64,000 bases of DNA from Bowmanella sp. JS7-9 (lineage in GTDB: Bacteria; Pseudomonadota; Gammaproteobacteria; Enterobacterales; Alteromonadaceae): contig NZ_JXSY01000005.1 of the NCBI RefSeq assembly GCF_004329715.1, forward strand, positions 1 to 64,000, written 5' to 3'. Of this stretch, positions 30,740 to 41,752 are shown one piece after another. The notes beneath the pieces were generated by a model that was not told the origin of the DNA, did no database searches, and saw only the letters and a program-made list of their open reading frames with translations. Within the stretch, counting starts at the first letter, position 1; every line of letters starts with the position of its first letter. The position numbers were made by a program, and so were the translations under genes.

Positions 30740-31921
30740 TCAGGCCGCTCCCTTCAGCCCTTGTTTAGCTAGTGCACGAATTTCGGCATCATAGCTGAGC
30801 ACGGCGTCAATACTGTCTAATTGTGAGCTCGGTGCGCAGTTCAGAATCGCTTCATTTATCTGAGCAATTTGGGTAAAGGCTATTTGCCCGCGTAAGAATG
30901 CATCTACCGAGACTTCATTAACCGCGTTTAATGCCGTACTGGCAAATTGGTTCGCTTTCGCAGCCTCAATCGCCAAACGCAAATTAGGGAATCGCTGGAA
31001 ATCAGGTTGTTCGAAACTGAAGTTGGTCATCTGACTGAAATTCAGTGGTGCAACCCCGGCGTCGATACGCTGCGGATAAGCCATCGCATGGGCAATCGGT
31101 GTACGCATGTCAGGATTACCGAGCTGAGCCAACACAGAGCCGTCGCGGTATTGCACCATGGAATGAATCACTGACTGAGGATGTAACACCACCTCGATTT
31201 GTTCAGGCGCCACCCCAAACAACCAGCACGCTTCGATCAACTCCAGTCCCTTATTCATCATAGTGGCGGAGTCGACTGAAATTTTTCGCCCCATTGACCA
31301 ATTTGGATGTGCACAGGCTTCATCCGGAGTTTTAGATACGAGTTGTTCAAGCGGCGTGGTTCGGAACGGGCCGCCCGAGCCGGTTAACAGCAAGTGACTG
31401 ATGCCACTCGTCTCGAGGTCACCGTACTGATAGTTATGGGGAAGGCATTGAAATATCGCGTTGTGCTCACTATCGATGGGCAGAATAACTGCACCGGAGC
31501 GATTGGCAGCCTGAATAAACATTTCACCGGACATCACCAGCGCTTCTTTATTGGCGAGCAGCACTTTTTTGCCGGCTTGCGCCGCCGCCAGAGTCGGTAA
31601 TAATCCAGCCGCCCCGACGATCGCCGCCATCACCTGATTAACCGGTTGCGCTGAAGCGACAGTGACCAGTGCAGATTCACCAGCATGCAATTGCGCATGC
31701 AGATTCGCCTGTCTGGCTAACTCACATAAGCGCGAATACTGGCTCTCATCAGCAACAACCAAATGCTCTGGCTGACTGGCTTGCGCCAGACGCACCAGCG
31801 TCTCCACATCACGGTGACAGGTTAGCGCGTAGGCCTGATATTTGTCCGGGTGACGGGCCATCACGTCTAATGTGCTTTGACCGATAGACCCCGTGGCACC
31901 GAGCACGGTGATGTATTGCAT
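30740..31921 (-). CDS. dxr: 1-deoxy-D-xylulose-5-phosphate reductoisomerase
   Basis: Second enzyme of the MEP isoprenoid pathway; makes MEP from DXP with NADPH. It supplies the precursor of undecaprenyl phosphate made by UppS next door. From the ATG at 31921 the protein has 393 residues (E. coli 398) and begins [20 protein letters not shown]. The frame is open eight codons further, but the family start fits the ATG that overlaps the cdsA stop (TGATG). [22 protein letters not shown] and SGGPFR motifs are intact. Confidence 0.96.
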   Translation of the reverse strand: MQYITVLGATGSIGQSTLDVMARHPDKYQAYALTCHRDVETLVRLAQASQPEHLVVADESQYSRLCELARQANLHAQLHAGESALVTVASAQPVNQVMAAIVGAAGLLPTLAAAQAGKKVLLANKEALVMSGEMFIQAANRSGAVILPIDSEHNAIFQCLPHNYQYGDLETSGISHLLLTGSGGPFRTTPLEQLVSKTPDEACAHPNWSMGRKISVDSATMMNKGLELIEACWLFGVAPEQIEVVLHPQSVIHSMVQYRDGSVLAQLGNPDMRTPIAHAMAYPQRIDAGVAPLNFSQMTNFSFEQPDFQRFPNLRLAIEAAKANQFASTALNAVNEVSVDAFLRGQIAFTQIAQINEAILNCAPSSQLDSIDAVLSYDAEIRALAKQGLKGAA

Positions 31922-32784
31922 CAGGCAATCCAGTTTACATAACAAAGAGTAAACACAGGAAACGCCGCGGTCAGACTATCGATTCTGTCCAAAATGCCGC
32001 CATGACCCGGTAACAATTTACCGCTGTCTTTAATGCCGACGCTGCGTTTAAACATACTTTCATTCAGATCGCCTAGCGCAGACACACCAACAGTCAGAAT
32101 ACCTATAACGAAATGCAGCAGTATCTCAGTGCCCTGCACGTCAAAATGAAACGCGGCAAAACCGATAATCGCCAAGGAGGCCATCACACCGCCATACAGT
32201 CCCTCTAAGGTTTTACCCGGAGAAACATTAGGTCGCAATTTGCGACGGCCAAACTTCACACCGGAGAAAAACGCACCAATATCCGCCGCCCAAACGATCC
32301 CTAATACGTAAAAGATCATTGATGCACCGAAGTAATGGTCAATGTGAAAATCTTTGGTTCGCAGCACCACAATCGCTACCCAGGTGGGGATCAACGTGAG
32401 GATGCCAAACAGCCCCCGTATTAACGTATTATTGCGCCACCAACCGGTTTGTTTCGGATAGGCGATGATCATCAATAAAGATGCCACCCACCATACTGCC
32501 GCAACACTAAGAATGCCCTGATAAAACGGATGGATACTGCCATCCTGCCAAATCACATCGACGTTAACCTGCATCGCCAACAACACACAAAGCGCCATAA
32601 GCAGCAGTGCGTAAAGGGCTTTAGCAGGACGCCAGAAAATGCCGGAAAGTTGCGCCCATTCATACGCCCCCAATCCAACAATCAGTGCGATGACGATTTG
32701 AAACTGTTGTAAGGGCAAAAATAAGATAGCGCCAAGGGCTAATGGCGCGAGGACTAATGCGGTTATTATTCGTTGTTTTAGCAT
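31921..32784 (-). CDS. cdsA: Phosphatidate cytidylyltransferase
   Basis: Integral inner-membrane enzyme that makes CDP-diacylglycerol, the branch point of phospholipid synthesis. It is 287 residues with about eight hydrophobic helices. The CDP-alcohol signature is seen as [37 protein letters not shown], with the conserved aspartates near residues 240-270. It overlaps uppS at its start by seven bases and dxr at its end by one. Confidence 0.95.
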   Translation of the reverse strand: MLKQRIITALVLAPLALGAILFLPLQQFQIVIALIVGLGAYEWAQLSGIFWRPAKALYALLLMALCVLLAMQVNVDVIWQDGSIHPFYQGILSVAAVWWVASLLMIIAYPKQTGWWRNNTLIRGLFGILTLIPTWVAIVVLRTKDFHIDHYFGASMIFYVLGIVWAADIGAFFSGVKFGRRKLRPNVSPGKTLEGLYGGVMASLAIIGFAAFHFDVQGTEILLHFVIGILTVGVSALGDLNESMFKRSVGIKDSGKLLPGHGGILDRIDSLTAAFPVFTLCYVNWIA

Positions 32785-33533
32785 GCATTACCCGATTGAG
32801 GTTGTTCTATTTGATCGCCAGTTTGTCCAAAGCGGCGTTGTCTTGAAGCAAATGCCAACACGGCCCGTTGAAATTCCTGTTCATTGAATTCCGGCCAAAG
32901 TACATCGGTAAAATAAAATTCTGCATAGGCCGCCTGCCATAACAGAAAGTTACTGATGCGTTGCTCTCCTCCGGTGCGGATCAGCAGATCAAGATCCGGT
33001 AGCTGGCTGAGGCTGGTGTGTTGGTCAAACAAAGATTCATCAATAGATTCGGCCGACAGTTCGCCAGAGGCGACTTTTTGTGCCAATTGCTGAGCCGCAT
33101 GGACAATATCCCAGCGACCACCATAGTTGGCAGCGATGTTTAACACCAATTCGTTATTTTGCGCGGTCTGTAACTGCGCTTGCTCGATTAATCGCACCAG
33201 TTTGTCATCAAACCGGGATAAATCCCCGACAACCTGGAGCCGTACGCCGTTTTTATGCAGTTTTTTCACTTCGCTTTTTAACACGAAAGTGAACAACTCC
33301 ATCAACACGCTGACTTCTTCTTCCGGGCGGCGCCAGTTCTCGCTGCTAAAAGCGAACAGCGTCAGAGCCTGAATTTTATTTTGGCGGGCAAAACGAACCG
33401 CCGCACGCACCGATTCAACACCGGCTTTGTGACCAAACGTGCGACGTTTTCCCTGTTGCTTAGCCCAGCGGCCGTTGCCATCCATGATAATGGCAACGTG
33501 CTTGGGCATGGTATCCATCATTAACTGCGTCAT
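32778..33533 (-). CDS. uppS: Undecaprenyl diphosphate synthase
   Basis: Cis-prenyltransferase that extends farnesyl diphosphate with eight isopentenyl units to C55-PP, the lipid carrier for peptidoglycan and for the polysaccharides made by the wec region of this window. It is 251 residues. The catalytic aspartate is in IIMDGNGRWA (D18), and FSSENWRRP and IRTGGEQRISNFLLWQ are conserved. An internal ATG at residues 5-9 could also serve as start. Confidence 0.96.
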   Translation of the reverse strand: MTQLMMDTMPKHVAIIMDGNGRWAKQQGKRRTFGHKAGVESVRAAVRFARQNKIQALTLFAFSSENWRRPEEEVSVLMELFTFVLKSEVKKLHKNGVRLQVVGDLSRFDDKLVRLIEQAQLQTAQNNELVLNIAANYGGRWDIVHAAQQLAQKVASGELSAESIDESLFDQHTSLSQLPDLDLLIRTGGEQRISNFLLWQAAYAEFYFTDVLWPEFNEQEFQRAVLAFASRQRRFGQTGDQIEQPQSGNAC

Positions 33534-33544
33534 GGAAGACCAGC

Positions 33545-34102
33545 TTAGATTTCCATCAACTCGGCTTCTTTGTCAGCCAGCAGTTGATCCATGGTTTTTA
33601 CAAATTCATCTGTCAGTTTCTGAATCTGCTCTTCACCACGACGCGCATCATCTTCACTGATTTCTTTTTCTTTCAGTAACTCTTTAATATCGGCATTAGC
33701 ATCGCGGCGAATGTTACGCACTGCAACACGACCCTGCTCGGCTTCGTTACGCACGACTTTAATCAAATCTTTACGACGCTCTTCCGTCAGTGGCGGTAAT
33801 GGAATACGCATCACAGAACCGGCACTCATTGGGTTTAAGCCCAGGTCAGACTGCATAATTGCCTTTTCAACCGCTTGCGCCGCACTCTTATCGAATACGG
33901 TTAATGCTAATGTACGCGCGTCTTCCGCGACGATATTGGCAAGTTGCTTCAACGGCGTGTTAGAGCCGTAATAAGGCACCATAATGCTGTCCAGCAGACT
34001 TGGGTGAGCGCGACCAGTACGGATTTTAGTAAATTGGCTTTTCAGCGCACTGACGCTTTTTTCCATACGCTCGCGGGCGTCTTTTTGAATATCGTTAATC
34101 AC
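33545..34102 (-). CDS. frr: Ribosome recycling factor
   Basis: Splits post-termination ribosomes together with EF-G. From the GTG at 34102 the protein has 185 residues, the exact usual length, and begins with the family sequence [16 protein letters not shown]. The frame is open 15 codons more towards pyrH, but that lead is not part of the family and the GTG has GGAA eight bases upstream. [12 protein letters not shown] and the C-terminal helix are intact. Confidence 0.96.
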   Translation of the reverse strand: MINDIQKDARERMEKSVSALKSQFTKIRTGRAHPSLLDSIMVPYYGSNTPLKQLANIVAEDARTLALTVFDKSAAQAVEKAIMQSDLGLNPMSAGSVMRIPLPPLTEERRKDLIKVVRNEAEQGRVAVRNIRRDANADIKELLKEKEISEDDARRGEEQIQKLTDEFVKTMDQLLADKEAELMEI

Positions 34103-34121
34103 CGTAGAGTTCCTTTTACTA

Positions 34122-34859
34122 TCAGGCCAGATTTTCGGCGTGGTCAATCAGGGTGCCTTCTTGCTCCCCCATCACCACTTTACGCAATGCCCCTGGCTTA
34201 TTCATGTTAAATACACGGATTGGCAGGCTATGATCCCGCGCCAGCGTAAACGCGGCTAAATCCATGACTTTCAATTCTTTTTCCAGTACTTCCTGGTAAC
34301 TAAGGCTGCTGTATAGCTTGGCCTCAGGGTTCTTCGCAGGGTCGCTGTCGTACACACCATCCACTTTGGTGGCTTTAAATACCGCTTCTGCTTCAATTTC
34401 GATACCACGTAAGCACGCTGCAGAGTCAGTGGTAAAGAAAGGGTTACCGGTACCGGCCGAGAAAATCACCACACGACCCGATTTAAGCAGGCTGATTGCC
34501 TCCGCCCAGTTATAGGCATCACACACACCGTTTAACGGTATGGCTGACATCAGGCGGGCATTAACAAATGCACGATGCAGCGCATCTCGCATGGCCAAAC
34601 CATTCATAACCGTCGCCAGCATGCCCATGTGGTCACCGACTACCCGGTTCATACCAGCCTTAGCCAGACCTTCACCACGGAATAAGTTACCACCGCCAAT
34701 CACCAGGCCAACTTCAATGCCCAGCTCGACTAATTCTTTGATCTCCTGAGCCATACGATCCAATACCTTAGGATCTATACCGAAGCCTTCAGAACCCATC
34801 AGGGCTTCACCACTCAGTTTTAACAGTATGCGCCGATAGGCGGATTTTGGAGTACTCAT
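34122..34859 (-). CDS. pyrH: Uridylate kinase
   Basis: Phosphorylates UMP to UDP; hexameric and usually GTP-activated. It is 245 residues (E. coli 241). The amino-acid-kinase fold begins with [13 protein letters not shown], and [12 protein letters not shown] and [22 protein letters not shown] carry the phosphate-binding and UMP sites. It lies between tsf and frr as in most proteobacteria. Confidence 0.97.
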   Translation of the reverse strand: MSTPKSAYRRILLKLSGEALMGSEGFGIDPKVLDRMAQEIKELVELGIEVGLVIGGGNLFRGEGLAKAGMNRVVGDHMGMLATVMNGLAMRDALHRAFVNARLMSAIPLNGVCDAYNWAEAISLLKSGRVVIFSAGTGNPFFTTDSAACLRGIEIEAEAVFKATKVDGVYDSDPAKNPEAKLYSSLSYQEVLEKELKVMDLAAFTLARDHSLPIRVFNMNKPGALRKVVMGEQEGTLIDHAENLA

Positions 34860-34878
34860 AGACAGGACTTTCCCTTAT

Positions 34879-34905
34879 AAACAAACCGCGACCATAAGCC
34901 GCGGT
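34879..34905 (-). terminator. Terminator or attenuator between tsf and pyrH
   Basis: On the minus strand ACCGCG and CGCGGT (34905-34900 with 34890-34885) form a 6-bp stem with a 9-base loop, followed by TTTGTTT. The U-tract is interrupted, so partial termination that lowers pyrH relative to tsf is likely. Confidence 0.5.
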
Positions 34906-34975
34906 AAGTTTATCTGACATTGGCATGGCCTAAAAGCCAAGATACCAATTATTTCGGATTTGATTGCCATAAAGC

Positions 34976-35006
34976 GGCAGATTGACGACATTGTCAGCAA
35001 TCTGCC
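34976..35006 (-). other. Inverted repeat just after the tsf stop
   Basis: GGCAGATTG (34976-34984) and CAATCTGCC (34998-35006) are exact reverse complements separated by 13 bases. There is no T-run, so it is more likely a 3' RNA-stabilising or processing hairpin than a terminator. Confidence 0.4.
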
Positions 35007-35021
35007 CACGACAATCGCAGA

Positions 35022-35894
35022 TTACTGCTTAACTGCGGCCATCTGCGCTGCTACTTCAGCAGCAAAATCTTCTTGCTTCTTCTCGATACCTTCACCCACT
35101 TCGAAACGGATGAAGTTAACAACGTCAGCACCTTTAGATTTCAGCAGATCACCAACCAGAACAGAAGGATCTTTCACGAAAGGCTGACCAGTCAGGCTGA
35201 TTTCGCCAGTGAATTTCTTCATACGGCCTTCAACCATCTTCTCAGCGATATCTTTTGGTTTGCCGCTGTTTACCGCGATCTCAACCTGAATTTCACGCTC
35301 TTTTGCTACAACTTCAGCAGACACGTCTTCAGGTTTTACGAATTGCGGGCTGTTCGCTGCAACGTGCATGGCTACGTCTTTAGACAGCTCTTCGTCACCG
35401 CCAGTCAGGATAGCCAGAACACCGATGCGCGCACCGTGTACGTAAGCACCCAGATTGTCACCTTCAATGCTCACAACACGACGTACGTTGATGTTTTCAC
35501 CGATTTTAGCAACCAGGTTATCACGCACAGTTGAAATAGCTGTGCCGTCGATTTCCAGTGCATTCAGAGCGTCTACATCGTTAACTTTGTTAGCCAGCGC
35601 AACGCTGATCAGCTTGTCACCGAACGCCAGGAAGCTAGCGTCACGTGCTACGAAGTCAGTTTCGCAGTTCAGCTCGATCATGGTGGCAACATTGCCTTCA
35701 ACTTTAGTCAGGATGATACCTTCAGCGGCGATACGGCCAGCTTTTTTGGCGGCTTTTGCCTGACCAGATTTACGCATGTTTTCAATTGCCAGCTCAATGT
35801 CACCGTTAGTTTCTTGCAAAGCGTTTTTGCAATCCATCATGCCGGCGCCAGTGCGCTCGCGTAATTCTTTTACTAATGCTGCAGTTACTGCCAT
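35022..35894 (-). CDS. tsf: Elongation factor Ts
   Basis: Nucleotide exchange factor that regenerates EF-Tu-GTP. It is 290 residues. The N-terminal UBA-like module reads [20 protein letters not shown], and the EF-Tu contact TDFVARD and the C-terminal [13 protein letters not shown] are present. It follows rpsB with a terminator-like hairpin in the 76-base gap. Confidence 0.97.
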   Translation of the reverse strand: MAVTAALVKELRERTGAGMMDCKNALQETNGDIELAIENMRKSGQAKAAKKAGRIAAEGIILTKVEGNVATMIELNCETDFVARDASFLAFGDKLISVALANKVNDVDALNALEIDGTAISTVRDNLVAKIGENINVRRVVSIEGDNLGAYVHGARIGVLAILTGGDEELSKDVAMHVAANSPQFVKPEDVSAEVVAKEREIQVEIAVNSGKPKDIAEKMVEGRMKKFTGEISLTGQPFVKDPSVLVGDLLKSKGADVVNFIRFEVGEGIEKKQEDFAAEVAAQMAAVKQ

Positions 35895-35920
35895 TTTGGA
35901 GTCCTCTACAAAAATGGGTT

Positions 35921-35945
35921 AAAAATCAGGGGCGAAAACGCCCCT
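35921..35945 (-). terminator. Attenuator-type terminator between rpsB and tsf
   Basis: Read on the minus strand, AGGGGCG, a TTTT loop, CGCCCCT and then GATTTTT. A 7-bp GC-rich stem with a short U-tract in an otherwise continuous operon fits partial termination after rpsB. Confidence 0.7.
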
Positions 35946-35970
35946 TATTTCAATGCGTTAACGCGAGAGC

Positions 35971-36699
35971 TTATTCAGCTTCTACGAACTCGTCGCCTTC
36001 AACCGCAACACCTGCTTCCTGACCACGGCCAGCAGCAACTGCGCCAGCAGCTGCATTCAGGTACAGTTGAACTGCACGGATTGCATCGTCGTTACCAGGG
36101 ATAACGTAATCAACGCCATCAGGGTTGCTGTTAGTATCAACTACAGCAACAACTGGGATACCCAGGTTACGTGCTTCAGTAATAGCAATGTGCTCGTGGT
36201 CAGCATCGATTACGAACAGAACGTCTGGCAGACCGCCCATGTTCTTGATACCGCCCAGGCTGTTTTCCAGCTTCTGCATTTCACGTTGCAGCATCAGCAC
36301 TTCTTTCTTAGTCAGTTTGTCAAAAGTACCGTCAGTAGCCTGAGTTTCCAGGTCTTTCAGACGCTTGATTGACTGACGAACCGTTTTCCAGTTAGTCAAC
36401 ATACCGCCTAACCAGCGCTTGTTTACATAGAACTGGTCACAGCTGTTCGCTGCTTCTTTTACTGCTTCGCTCGCTGCACGTTTAGTACCTACGAACAGAA
36501 CCTTACCTTTTTTCGCCGCTACGCTAGACAGGAAGTTCAGCGCGTCGTTGAACATAGGAACGGTTTTTTCCAGGTTGATGATGTGTACTTTGTTGCGAGC
36601 ACCGAAGATGAAAGGCTTCATCTTTGGGTTCCAGTAACGGGTTTGGTGACCGAAGTGTACGCCGGCTTGCAGCATGTCACGCATGGATACGTTTGCCAT
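35971..36699 (-). CDS. rpsB: 30S ribosomal protein S2
   Basis: Small-subunit ribosomal protein of 242 residues from the ATG at 36699, beginning [26 protein letters not shown]-like as in E. coli (split here: [22 protein letters not shown]). The frame is open 12 codons further into the leader, which carries the regulatory fold instead. It heads the minus-strand cluster. Confidence 0.97.
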   Translation of the reverse strand: MANVSMRDMLQAGVHFGHQTRYWNPKMKPFIFGARNKVHIINLEKTVPMFNDALNFLSSVAAKKGKVLFVGTKRAASEAVKEAANSCDQFYVNKRWLGGMLTNWKTVRQSIKRLKDLETQATDGTFDKLTKKEVLMLQREMQKLENSLGGIKNMGGLPDVLFVIDADHEHIAITEARNLGIPVVAVVDTNSNPDGVDYVIPGNDDAIRAVQLYLNAAAGAVAAGRGQEAGVAVEGDEFVEAE

Positions 36700-36728
36700 G
36701 AATAGATTCCTTATTGGGGTTAGGCCTC

Positions 36729-36788
36729 CATACATCCCGGTTATTCGATCCCTTTCTCAGGACACCCCGAAAACCGTGTCGATGTATG
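36729..36788 (-). promoter_or_regulatory. rpsB leader, likely S2 autoregulatory RNA element
   Basis: In the transcript, CATACATC (from 36788) pairs with GATGTATG (to 36729), closing a structure of about 60 bases. Inside is a hairpin with arms GACAC and GTGTC (36780-36776 with 36765-36761). The fold ends about 30 bases before the rpsB ATG. Gammaproteobacterial rpsB leaders are known to bind S2 for feedback control of rpsB-tsf; position and shape agree. Confidence 0.6.
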
Positions 36789-36855
36789 TGTGTTATTTAA
36801 TTAATGTTTACCGAATATTTTATTGTGGCGTAACCACGAAAATTTCAGCGCGCGC

Positions 36856-36884
36856 TTTATACCACAACTCCCCTACTGACTCAA
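36856..36884 (-). promoter_or_regulatory. rpsB promoter
   Basis: TTGAGT (36884-36879), a 17-base spacer and TATAAA (36861-36856), with TGG before the -10. A GC-rich stretch (GCGCGCGC) follows at once, the kind of discriminator found at stringently controlled ribosomal promoters. Start of transcription near 36849. Confidence 0.75.
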
Positions 36885-36927
36885 ATAATTATTCCACTTA
36901 ATGGGTGCAATCCTTGCGGCCAAATAT

Positions 36928-36955
36928 TTCATCGCAGGCGCAGAACTGCTAACAT
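36928..36955 (+). promoter_or_regulatory. Probable map-glnD-dapD promoter
   Basis: TAACAT (36950-36955) preceded by TGC, an extended -10, with a weak -35 TTCATC 16 bases upstream. The start would be near 36962, 26 bases before the map TTG start. Confidence 0.45.
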
Positions 36956-36987
36956 GCGGCCAGTTTAAAAATCACAGGAATTACGTT

Positions 36988-37782
36988 TTGGCAGCCATTA
37001 TTAAAACGGCAGATGAAATCGAAAAAATGCGCGTTGCGGGCAAACTCGCAGCCGATGTACTGACCATGATTGAACCTCATGTTCAAAAAGGGGTCACCAC
37101 CGAAGAACTCAACCGTTTATGTCACGACTATATCGTGAACGTGCAGCAGGCCATTCCTGCGCCGTTGAATTATGGCCATCCCCCATTTCCTAAGTCCATT
37201 TGCACGTCAGTAAACCACGTGATTTGCCACGGTATCCCGTCGGACAAAAAGCTCAAGGATGGTGACATAGTTAATATTGACGTGACCGTCATCAAAGACG
37301 GCTATCACGGCGATACGTCCAAGATGTTTGTGGTAGGTAAACCTTCGATCATGGCGGAGCGCCTGATCAGAGTAACCCAGGAATGTTTATATCTGGGCAT
37401 TAAAATGGTCAAGCCAGGGGCACGTCTGGGTGATATCGGCCACGCCATTCAAAAACACGCCGAGTCTCACCACTACTCCATCGTGCGGGAATATTGTGGC
37501 CATGGTATTGGAGCCGGTTTCCATGAAGAGCCGCAGGTGGTGCATTATGGTACACCGGGCACCGGCGAAACTTTACAAGCTGGTATGTGCTTTACCATTG
37601 AACCTATGGTGAATGCAGGTAAACGACATTCCAAGCTGTTGCCCGATGACTGGACCGTTGTCACCAAAGATCGCAGCTTAAGCGCGCAGTGGGAACATAC
37701 CCTGCTGGTCACCGAAAACGGCTGTGAAATCCTGACGTTACGTCCGGAAGAAACCATCGAACGGGTTATCGTTCACGACTAA
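36988..37782 (+). CDS. map: Methionine aminopeptidase type I
   Basis: Removes the initiator methionine from nascent proteins. The start is TTG at 36988: AGGA lies eight bases before it, the product is 264 residues like E. coli Map, and the sequence from there (AAIIKTADEIEKMRVAGKLAADV) aligns with the family. An ATG 87 bases upstream opens the same frame but falls before the promoter -10. Metal ligands are seen in VNIDVTVIKDGYHGDTS (two Asp), CGHGIG (His), TIEPM (Glu) and WEHT (Glu). Confidence 0.95.
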   Translation: MAAIIKTADEIEKMRVAGKLAADVLTMIEPHVQKGVTTEELNRLCHDYIVNVQQAIPAPLNYGHPPFPKSICTSVNHVICHGIPSDKKLKDGDIVNIDVTVIKDGYHGDTSKMFVVGKPSIMAERLIRVTQECLYLGIKMVKPGARLGDIGHAIQKHAESHHYSIVREYCGHGIGAGFHEEPQVVHYGTPGTGETLQAGMCFTIEPMVNAGKRHSKLLPDDWTVVTKDRSLSAQWEHTLLVTENGCEILTLRPEETIERVIVHD

Positions 37783-37806
37783 ACCACACAAAAGGCAGGA
37801 GCCCCG

Positions 37807-40431
37807 GTGTCATTAAACGCTGTACTTGACCAGATAGAACAACTCAATGATGCCGGTGCAATTGCATCGTTCAAACAAGCCAACCAGGCAATCTTAAGTT
37901 GGTTGCAAGCCGATTTTTCGGCTCTGCCAATCACTGATTTAATTCTCGGTCGAGCGAAAGCGGTAGATGCCCTGGTGAGTCGCGCATGGCAGCTGTGTGG
38001 ACTTGGTGCCTTTGCGCAACTGAGTCTGGTCGCTGTGGGTGGCTACGGCCGAGGCCAACTTCAGCCTTACTCCGACGTTGATCTGCTCATTCTGGCTAAA
38101 AAAGATGTCGGTAAACCGCTGCAGCAAGCCATCGGGCAGTTTATTACCCTGCTATGGGACACCGGCCTGGATATTGGTCAGTCAGTCAGGACCCTGAAAG
38201 AATGCCGCAGCCTGGCCCGACAGGATATTACCATTGCCACCAACTTGCTTGAATCAAGAGTACTTGCAGGTTGCACTGCGACTTATTCTGCCCTCATGCA
38301 GGATGTTCACAGTGACAAATTATGGCGTTCAGAGGCGTTCTTTGTCGCCAAAGCCCAGGAACAACAAACCCGGCACAATAAATTTAACGGTACGGCGTAT
38401 AACCTCGAACCGAATATAAAAGAAAATCCGGGCTGTCTGCGTGATATCCAGACTATCGGCTGGGTAGCCAAAAAGCATTTCCACGTGCAAACCGGTCGCG
38501 AATTAGTCGCTAAAGATTATTTTAGTCAGGAAGAACTGGACGAACTGCGCGAATGCCGTGAACACCTGTGGCGCGTGCGTTTTGCGTTGCACCTGCAGGC
38601 CGGACGCAGCGAAAACCGCTTGTTGTTCGATTATCAACCGGATGTGGCCGCCATGCTGGGTTACGGCGAAGGCAAACAGGCCGTTGAGAAAATGATGCGC
38701 ACGACGTTTCGCATCACTTCTCGGGTTATTGAACTGAATGAAATGCTTTTACAGCGTTTTCGCCACGATGTACTGAACAAAAAAATCCAGCATTGCACTC
38801 TGCTCAATGATGATTTCAGCGTATGTGATGGGCTGATTATGGCCCGGCACGCAAATGTATTTGCTCAGCCAGAACAACTACTGCAATTTTTTATACTGAT
38901 AGCCAGCACACCAGATATCAGCGGCATTCACCACTACACCTTGCGCTTGTTGCGTCTCGCCCGGCGACGCTGGCGCGGTCAGTACCTGCATCAGTTTGAA
39001 AACTGTCGTCAGTTGTTTATGGCGTTTTTGGCCACGCCCAATGCCTTTGGTTTGGCCTGGGATCTGATGCATCGCCATGGCATTATGCAGGCCTACCTGC
39101 CGCAATGGGACCAAATTGTCGGCATGATGCAGTTTGATTTATTCCACGCCTACACCGTAGATGAACACACCCATCGCTTGGTCAAACAAATTTATGGTTT
39201 TGCCGGTAAAGACGGCGCTAAAGACTTCCCACGCTGTCAACGAATTGTCAGTAATCTGGATCATCCAGAATACCTGTTTATCGCCGCATTATTTCATGAT
39301 ATCGCCAAAGGGCGCGGTGGCGACCATTCCGAGTTGGGGGCGCTGGACGTGAGTGAATTCTGTGCAACCCATCATCTCAGCGATGAGGCTGCAGAGTTGA
39401 TTGAATGGCTGGTCGCCAATCACCTGACCATGTCGGTTACTGCCCAGCGCCGTGACATTTACGATCCTGATGTGGTCGCTGAATTCTGTGCTCAGGTCCA
39501 GTCTCAGGAATATCTGGATCATCTGTATGTGCTTACCCTTGCCGATATTCGCGCCACCAATGACAATTTGTGGAATGACTGGAAAGCCTCCCTGCTACGT
39601 GAACTGTATTTGATGACCAGTAAAGCGCTGGAGTCTGATCAGACCCTGTCACAAGACTTTCAACAACGTATTCGTAAACATCAGAGTGAGGCAAGAGCGT
39701 CGCTGCATGCTCAGGGATGGCAAGACGCAGAGATCGACTCCTTATGGCACAATCTGGACAGCAATTACTTTGTACGCTTTAAAGCCATACAGATTGCCTG
39801 GCAAACCAATGCGATTCTTACCGCAATCAAAAGTGAGCAGGACGTAACACTCGTCGCGATCAGCGAGGAAACCTGTCGCGGTGGTACCGAAGTGCTGATT
39901 TATACCAAAGATCGCCCATCTCTGTTTGCACAAGTGGTATCCGTCATCGATAGTTGCCGTTGCAGTGTGCAGGATGCGAGTATCAGCAGCACGCAGGACG
40001 GATATGTACTGGATAGCTTTACCATATTAAACGAGCAGAATGAGCGGATTGATCAGCCTGCCAGCCTTGCCAGAATTCAAAAAGCCATTCATCGTCAGCT
40101 TGTCAGTGGCAGTGACATCTGGCGGAATAATCGCAAGCTTTCCCGCCAGATGAAACAACTGAGCGTTCCGACTAAAGTCCGCTTTTTCACTAATCAGGCG
40201 GGACAGACGTTGCTGGAATTAGAAGCATTGGATGCCCCGGGATTGCTCGCAACAATCAGCAAAGTGTTTGTAGAATTAAATCTGACCCTGCATATGGCCA
40301 AAATCACCACCATAGGTGAACGTGCCGAAGACGTTTTTATTTTAAGTAATGCCGATGATCAGGGCCTGACCCAAAGCCAGCAACTGGCGTTGAAAAAGCA
40401 ACTGAGTGCGGCACTGGATAATTTAAGTTAG
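37807..40431 (+). CDS. glnD: [Protein-PII] uridylyltransferase / uridylyl-removing enzyme
   Basis: Senses glutamine and adds or removes UMP on PII proteins, the top of the nitrogen control cascade. It is 874 residues (E. coli 890). Domains in order: nucleotidyltransferase ([19 protein letters not shown], around 78-98), GlnD linker helices, an HD hydrolase domain ([16 protein letters not shown], near residue 497) and two C-terminal ACT domains (from about 695 and 805). The start is GTG with GGAG upstream, 24 bases after map. Confidence 0.96.
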   Translation: MSLNAVLDQIEQLNDAGAIASFKQANQAILSWLQADFSALPITDLILGRAKAVDALVSRAWQLCGLGAFAQLSLVAVGGYGRGQLQPYSDVDLLILAKKDVGKPLQQAIGQFITLLWDTGLDIGQSVRTLKECRSLARQDITIATNLLESRVLAGCTATYSALMQDVHSDKLWRSEAFFVAKAQEQQTRHNKFNGTAYNLEPNIKENPGCLRDIQTIGWVAKKHFHVQTGRELVAKDYFSQEELDELRECREHLWRVRFALHLQAGRSENRLLFDYQPDVAAMLGYGEGKQAVEKMMRTTFRITSRVIELNEMLLQRFRHDVLNKKIQHCTLLNDDFSVCDGLIMARHANVFAQPEQLLQFFILIASTPDISGIHHYTLRLLRLARRRWRGQYLHQFENCRQLFMAFLATPNAFGLAWDLMHRHGIMQAYLPQWDQIVGMMQFDLFHAYTVDEHTHRLVKQIYGFAGKDGAKDFPRCQRIVSNLDHPEYLFIAALFHDIAKGRGGDHSELGALDVSEFCATHHLSDEAAELIEWLVANHLTMSVTAQRRDIYDPDVVAEFCAQVQSQEYLDHLYVLTLADIRATNDNLWNDWKASLLRELYLMTSKALESDQTLSQDFQQRIRKHQSEARASLHAQGWQDAEIDSLWHNLDSNYFVRFKAIQIAWQTNAILTAIKSEQDVTLVAISEETCRGGTEVLIYTKDRPSLFAQVVSVIDSCRCSVQDASISSTQDGYVLDSFTILNEQNERIDQPASLARIQKAIHRQLVSGSDIWRNNRKLSRQMKQLSVPTKVRFFTNQAGQTLLELEALDAPGLLATISKVFVELNLTLHMAKITTIGERAEDVFILSNADDQGLTQSQQLALKKQLSAALDNLS

Positions 40432-40444
40432 GAAAGAGATTTCA

Positions 40445-41269
40445 ATGACCGAACTGAAAAACCTCATCGAACAGGCGTTCGATAACCGTGACACTCTGTC
40501 ACCGACTACCGTTGATGACGCGACTCGCAACGCTATCAGCAATGCGCTCGAATTACTGAATAGCGGACAGGCACGTGTTGCAGAGAAAATTGCCGGCGAA
40601 TGGGTCGTACATCAATGGCTAAAAAAGGCCGTTTTGTTGTCTTTCCGCATTAATGAAAATCAGGTCATGGACGCCGCACCACAGCGCTTTTTCGACAAGG
40701 TTCCAACTAAATACACCAATTACAGCAAAGAACAATTTATTGCAGATGGCGTACGCGTCGTACCACCAGCCACCGTTCGAAATGGTAGCTTTATTGGTAA
40801 GAATGTCGTGCTGATGCCCTCCTATGTAAACATCGGTGCATACGTGGATGAAGGCACTATGGTCGATACCTGGGCAACCGTCGGATCCTGTGCACAAATT
40901 GGTAAAAATGTACATTTATCAGGTGGTGTAGGGATCGGTGGTGTGTTGGAGCCACTTCAGGCAAATCCAACCATCATTGAAGACAACTGCTTTATCGGCG
41001 CTCGCTCAGAGATAGTCGAAGGCGTGGTGGTTGAAGAAGGTGCGGTTATTTCCATGGGTGTGTATATCGGCCAAAGTACCCGCATTTATGATCGCGAAAC
41101 CGGCGAAGTCCATTATGGCCGTGTGCCGGCAGGCTCTGTCGTGGTGCCAGGCAATCTGCCTTCTGCCGATGGTAAATACAGCTTGTACGCAGCCATCATT
41201 GTTAAAAAAGTCGATGCCAAAACCCGCGCTAAAGTGGGTATTAACGCCTTGTTGCGTGGCGCAGAATAA
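40445..41269 (+). CDS. dapD: Tetrahydrodipicolinate N-succinyltransferase
   Basis: Succinyl-CoA dependent step of lysine and diaminopimelate synthesis. It is 274 residues (E. coli 274). A helical N-terminal domain (to about 100) is followed by hexapeptide repeats ([46 protein letters not shown]). It begins 13 bases after glnD with a GGAAAGAG ribosome site; the map-glnD-dapD order is the same in E. coli. Confidence 0.97.
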   Translation: MTELKNLIEQAFDNRDTLSPTTVDDATRNAISNALELLNSGQARVAEKIAGEWVVHQWLKKAVLLSFRINENQVMDAAPQRFFDKVPTKYTNYSKEQFIADGVRVVPPATVRNGSFIGKNVVLMPSYVNIGAYVDEGTMVDTWATVGSCAQIGKNVHLSGGVGIGGVLEPLQANPTIIEDNCFIGARSEIVEGVVVEEGAVISMGVYIGQSTRIYDRETGEVHYGRVPAGSVVVPGNLPSADGKYSLYAAIIVKKVDAKTRAKVGINALLRGAE

Positions 41270-41278
41270 ACAACAATT

Positions 41279-41305
41279 AAAAAGCCGGTCACTTGACCGG
41301 CTTTG
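41279..41305. terminator. Bidirectional terminator between dapD and yqcA
   Basis: AAAGCCGGTCA (41281-41291) pairs with TGACCGGCTTT (41294-41304) across a CT loop, between convergent genes. Confidence 0.85.
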
Positions 41306-41749
41306 TTAAATCTCGTTTACCCACTCTTTCAGCCAGGGCATTGCCTCATCAGCAGGCTCCAGTGTCTCAGTGGCATCGATGCGCAATAAAGGCCGAATCG
41401 CCTTCCCCTGCAATTCGCACAGCAATTCAAACCATTTTTCACCCGCGCCGCAGAATGTATCACCATAACTACTATCACCCATGCCGATCACCGCAAATGG
41501 CTTCGCATTTAACAATGGAAACTGATCTCGCAAGGTATAAAAAAACGGCTCAAGATTGCCGGGAATGTCCCCCTGCCCGGTTGTAGAAGTGATCACGAGC
41601 AAACAATCCGGTGCTGTAACATCGGAGATTTGCGGTGACTCTATCACGCTTGTCTGATGCTGCTGGTCGGTAAGCCAGCGACCAATTTCTTCTGCCAATG
41701 CCTCAGCACCGCCATAAACCGACCCATAAAGAATATTGATCTTCGCCAT
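41306..41749 (-). CDS. yqcA: Flavodoxin YqcA (MioC-like)
   Basis: A 147-residue FMN-binding flavodoxin of the short-chain MioC type. The phosphate loop reads YGSVYGGAEALAEEI (about 9-23), and TSTTGQGDIPGN and MGDSSYGDTFCGAG form the isoalloxazine loops. The yqcC-truC-yqcA order is the same as in E. coli, which supports the YqcA assignment. The redox partner is not known. Confidence 0.88.
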   Translation of the reverse strand: MAKINILYGSVYGGAEALAEEIGRWLTDQQHQTSVIESPQISDVTAPDCLLVITSTTGQGDIPGNLEPFFYTLRDQFPLLNAKPFAVIGMGDSSYGDTFCGAGEKWFELLCELQGKAIRPLLRIDATETLEPADEAMPWLKEWVNEI

Positions 41750-41752
41750 TGT

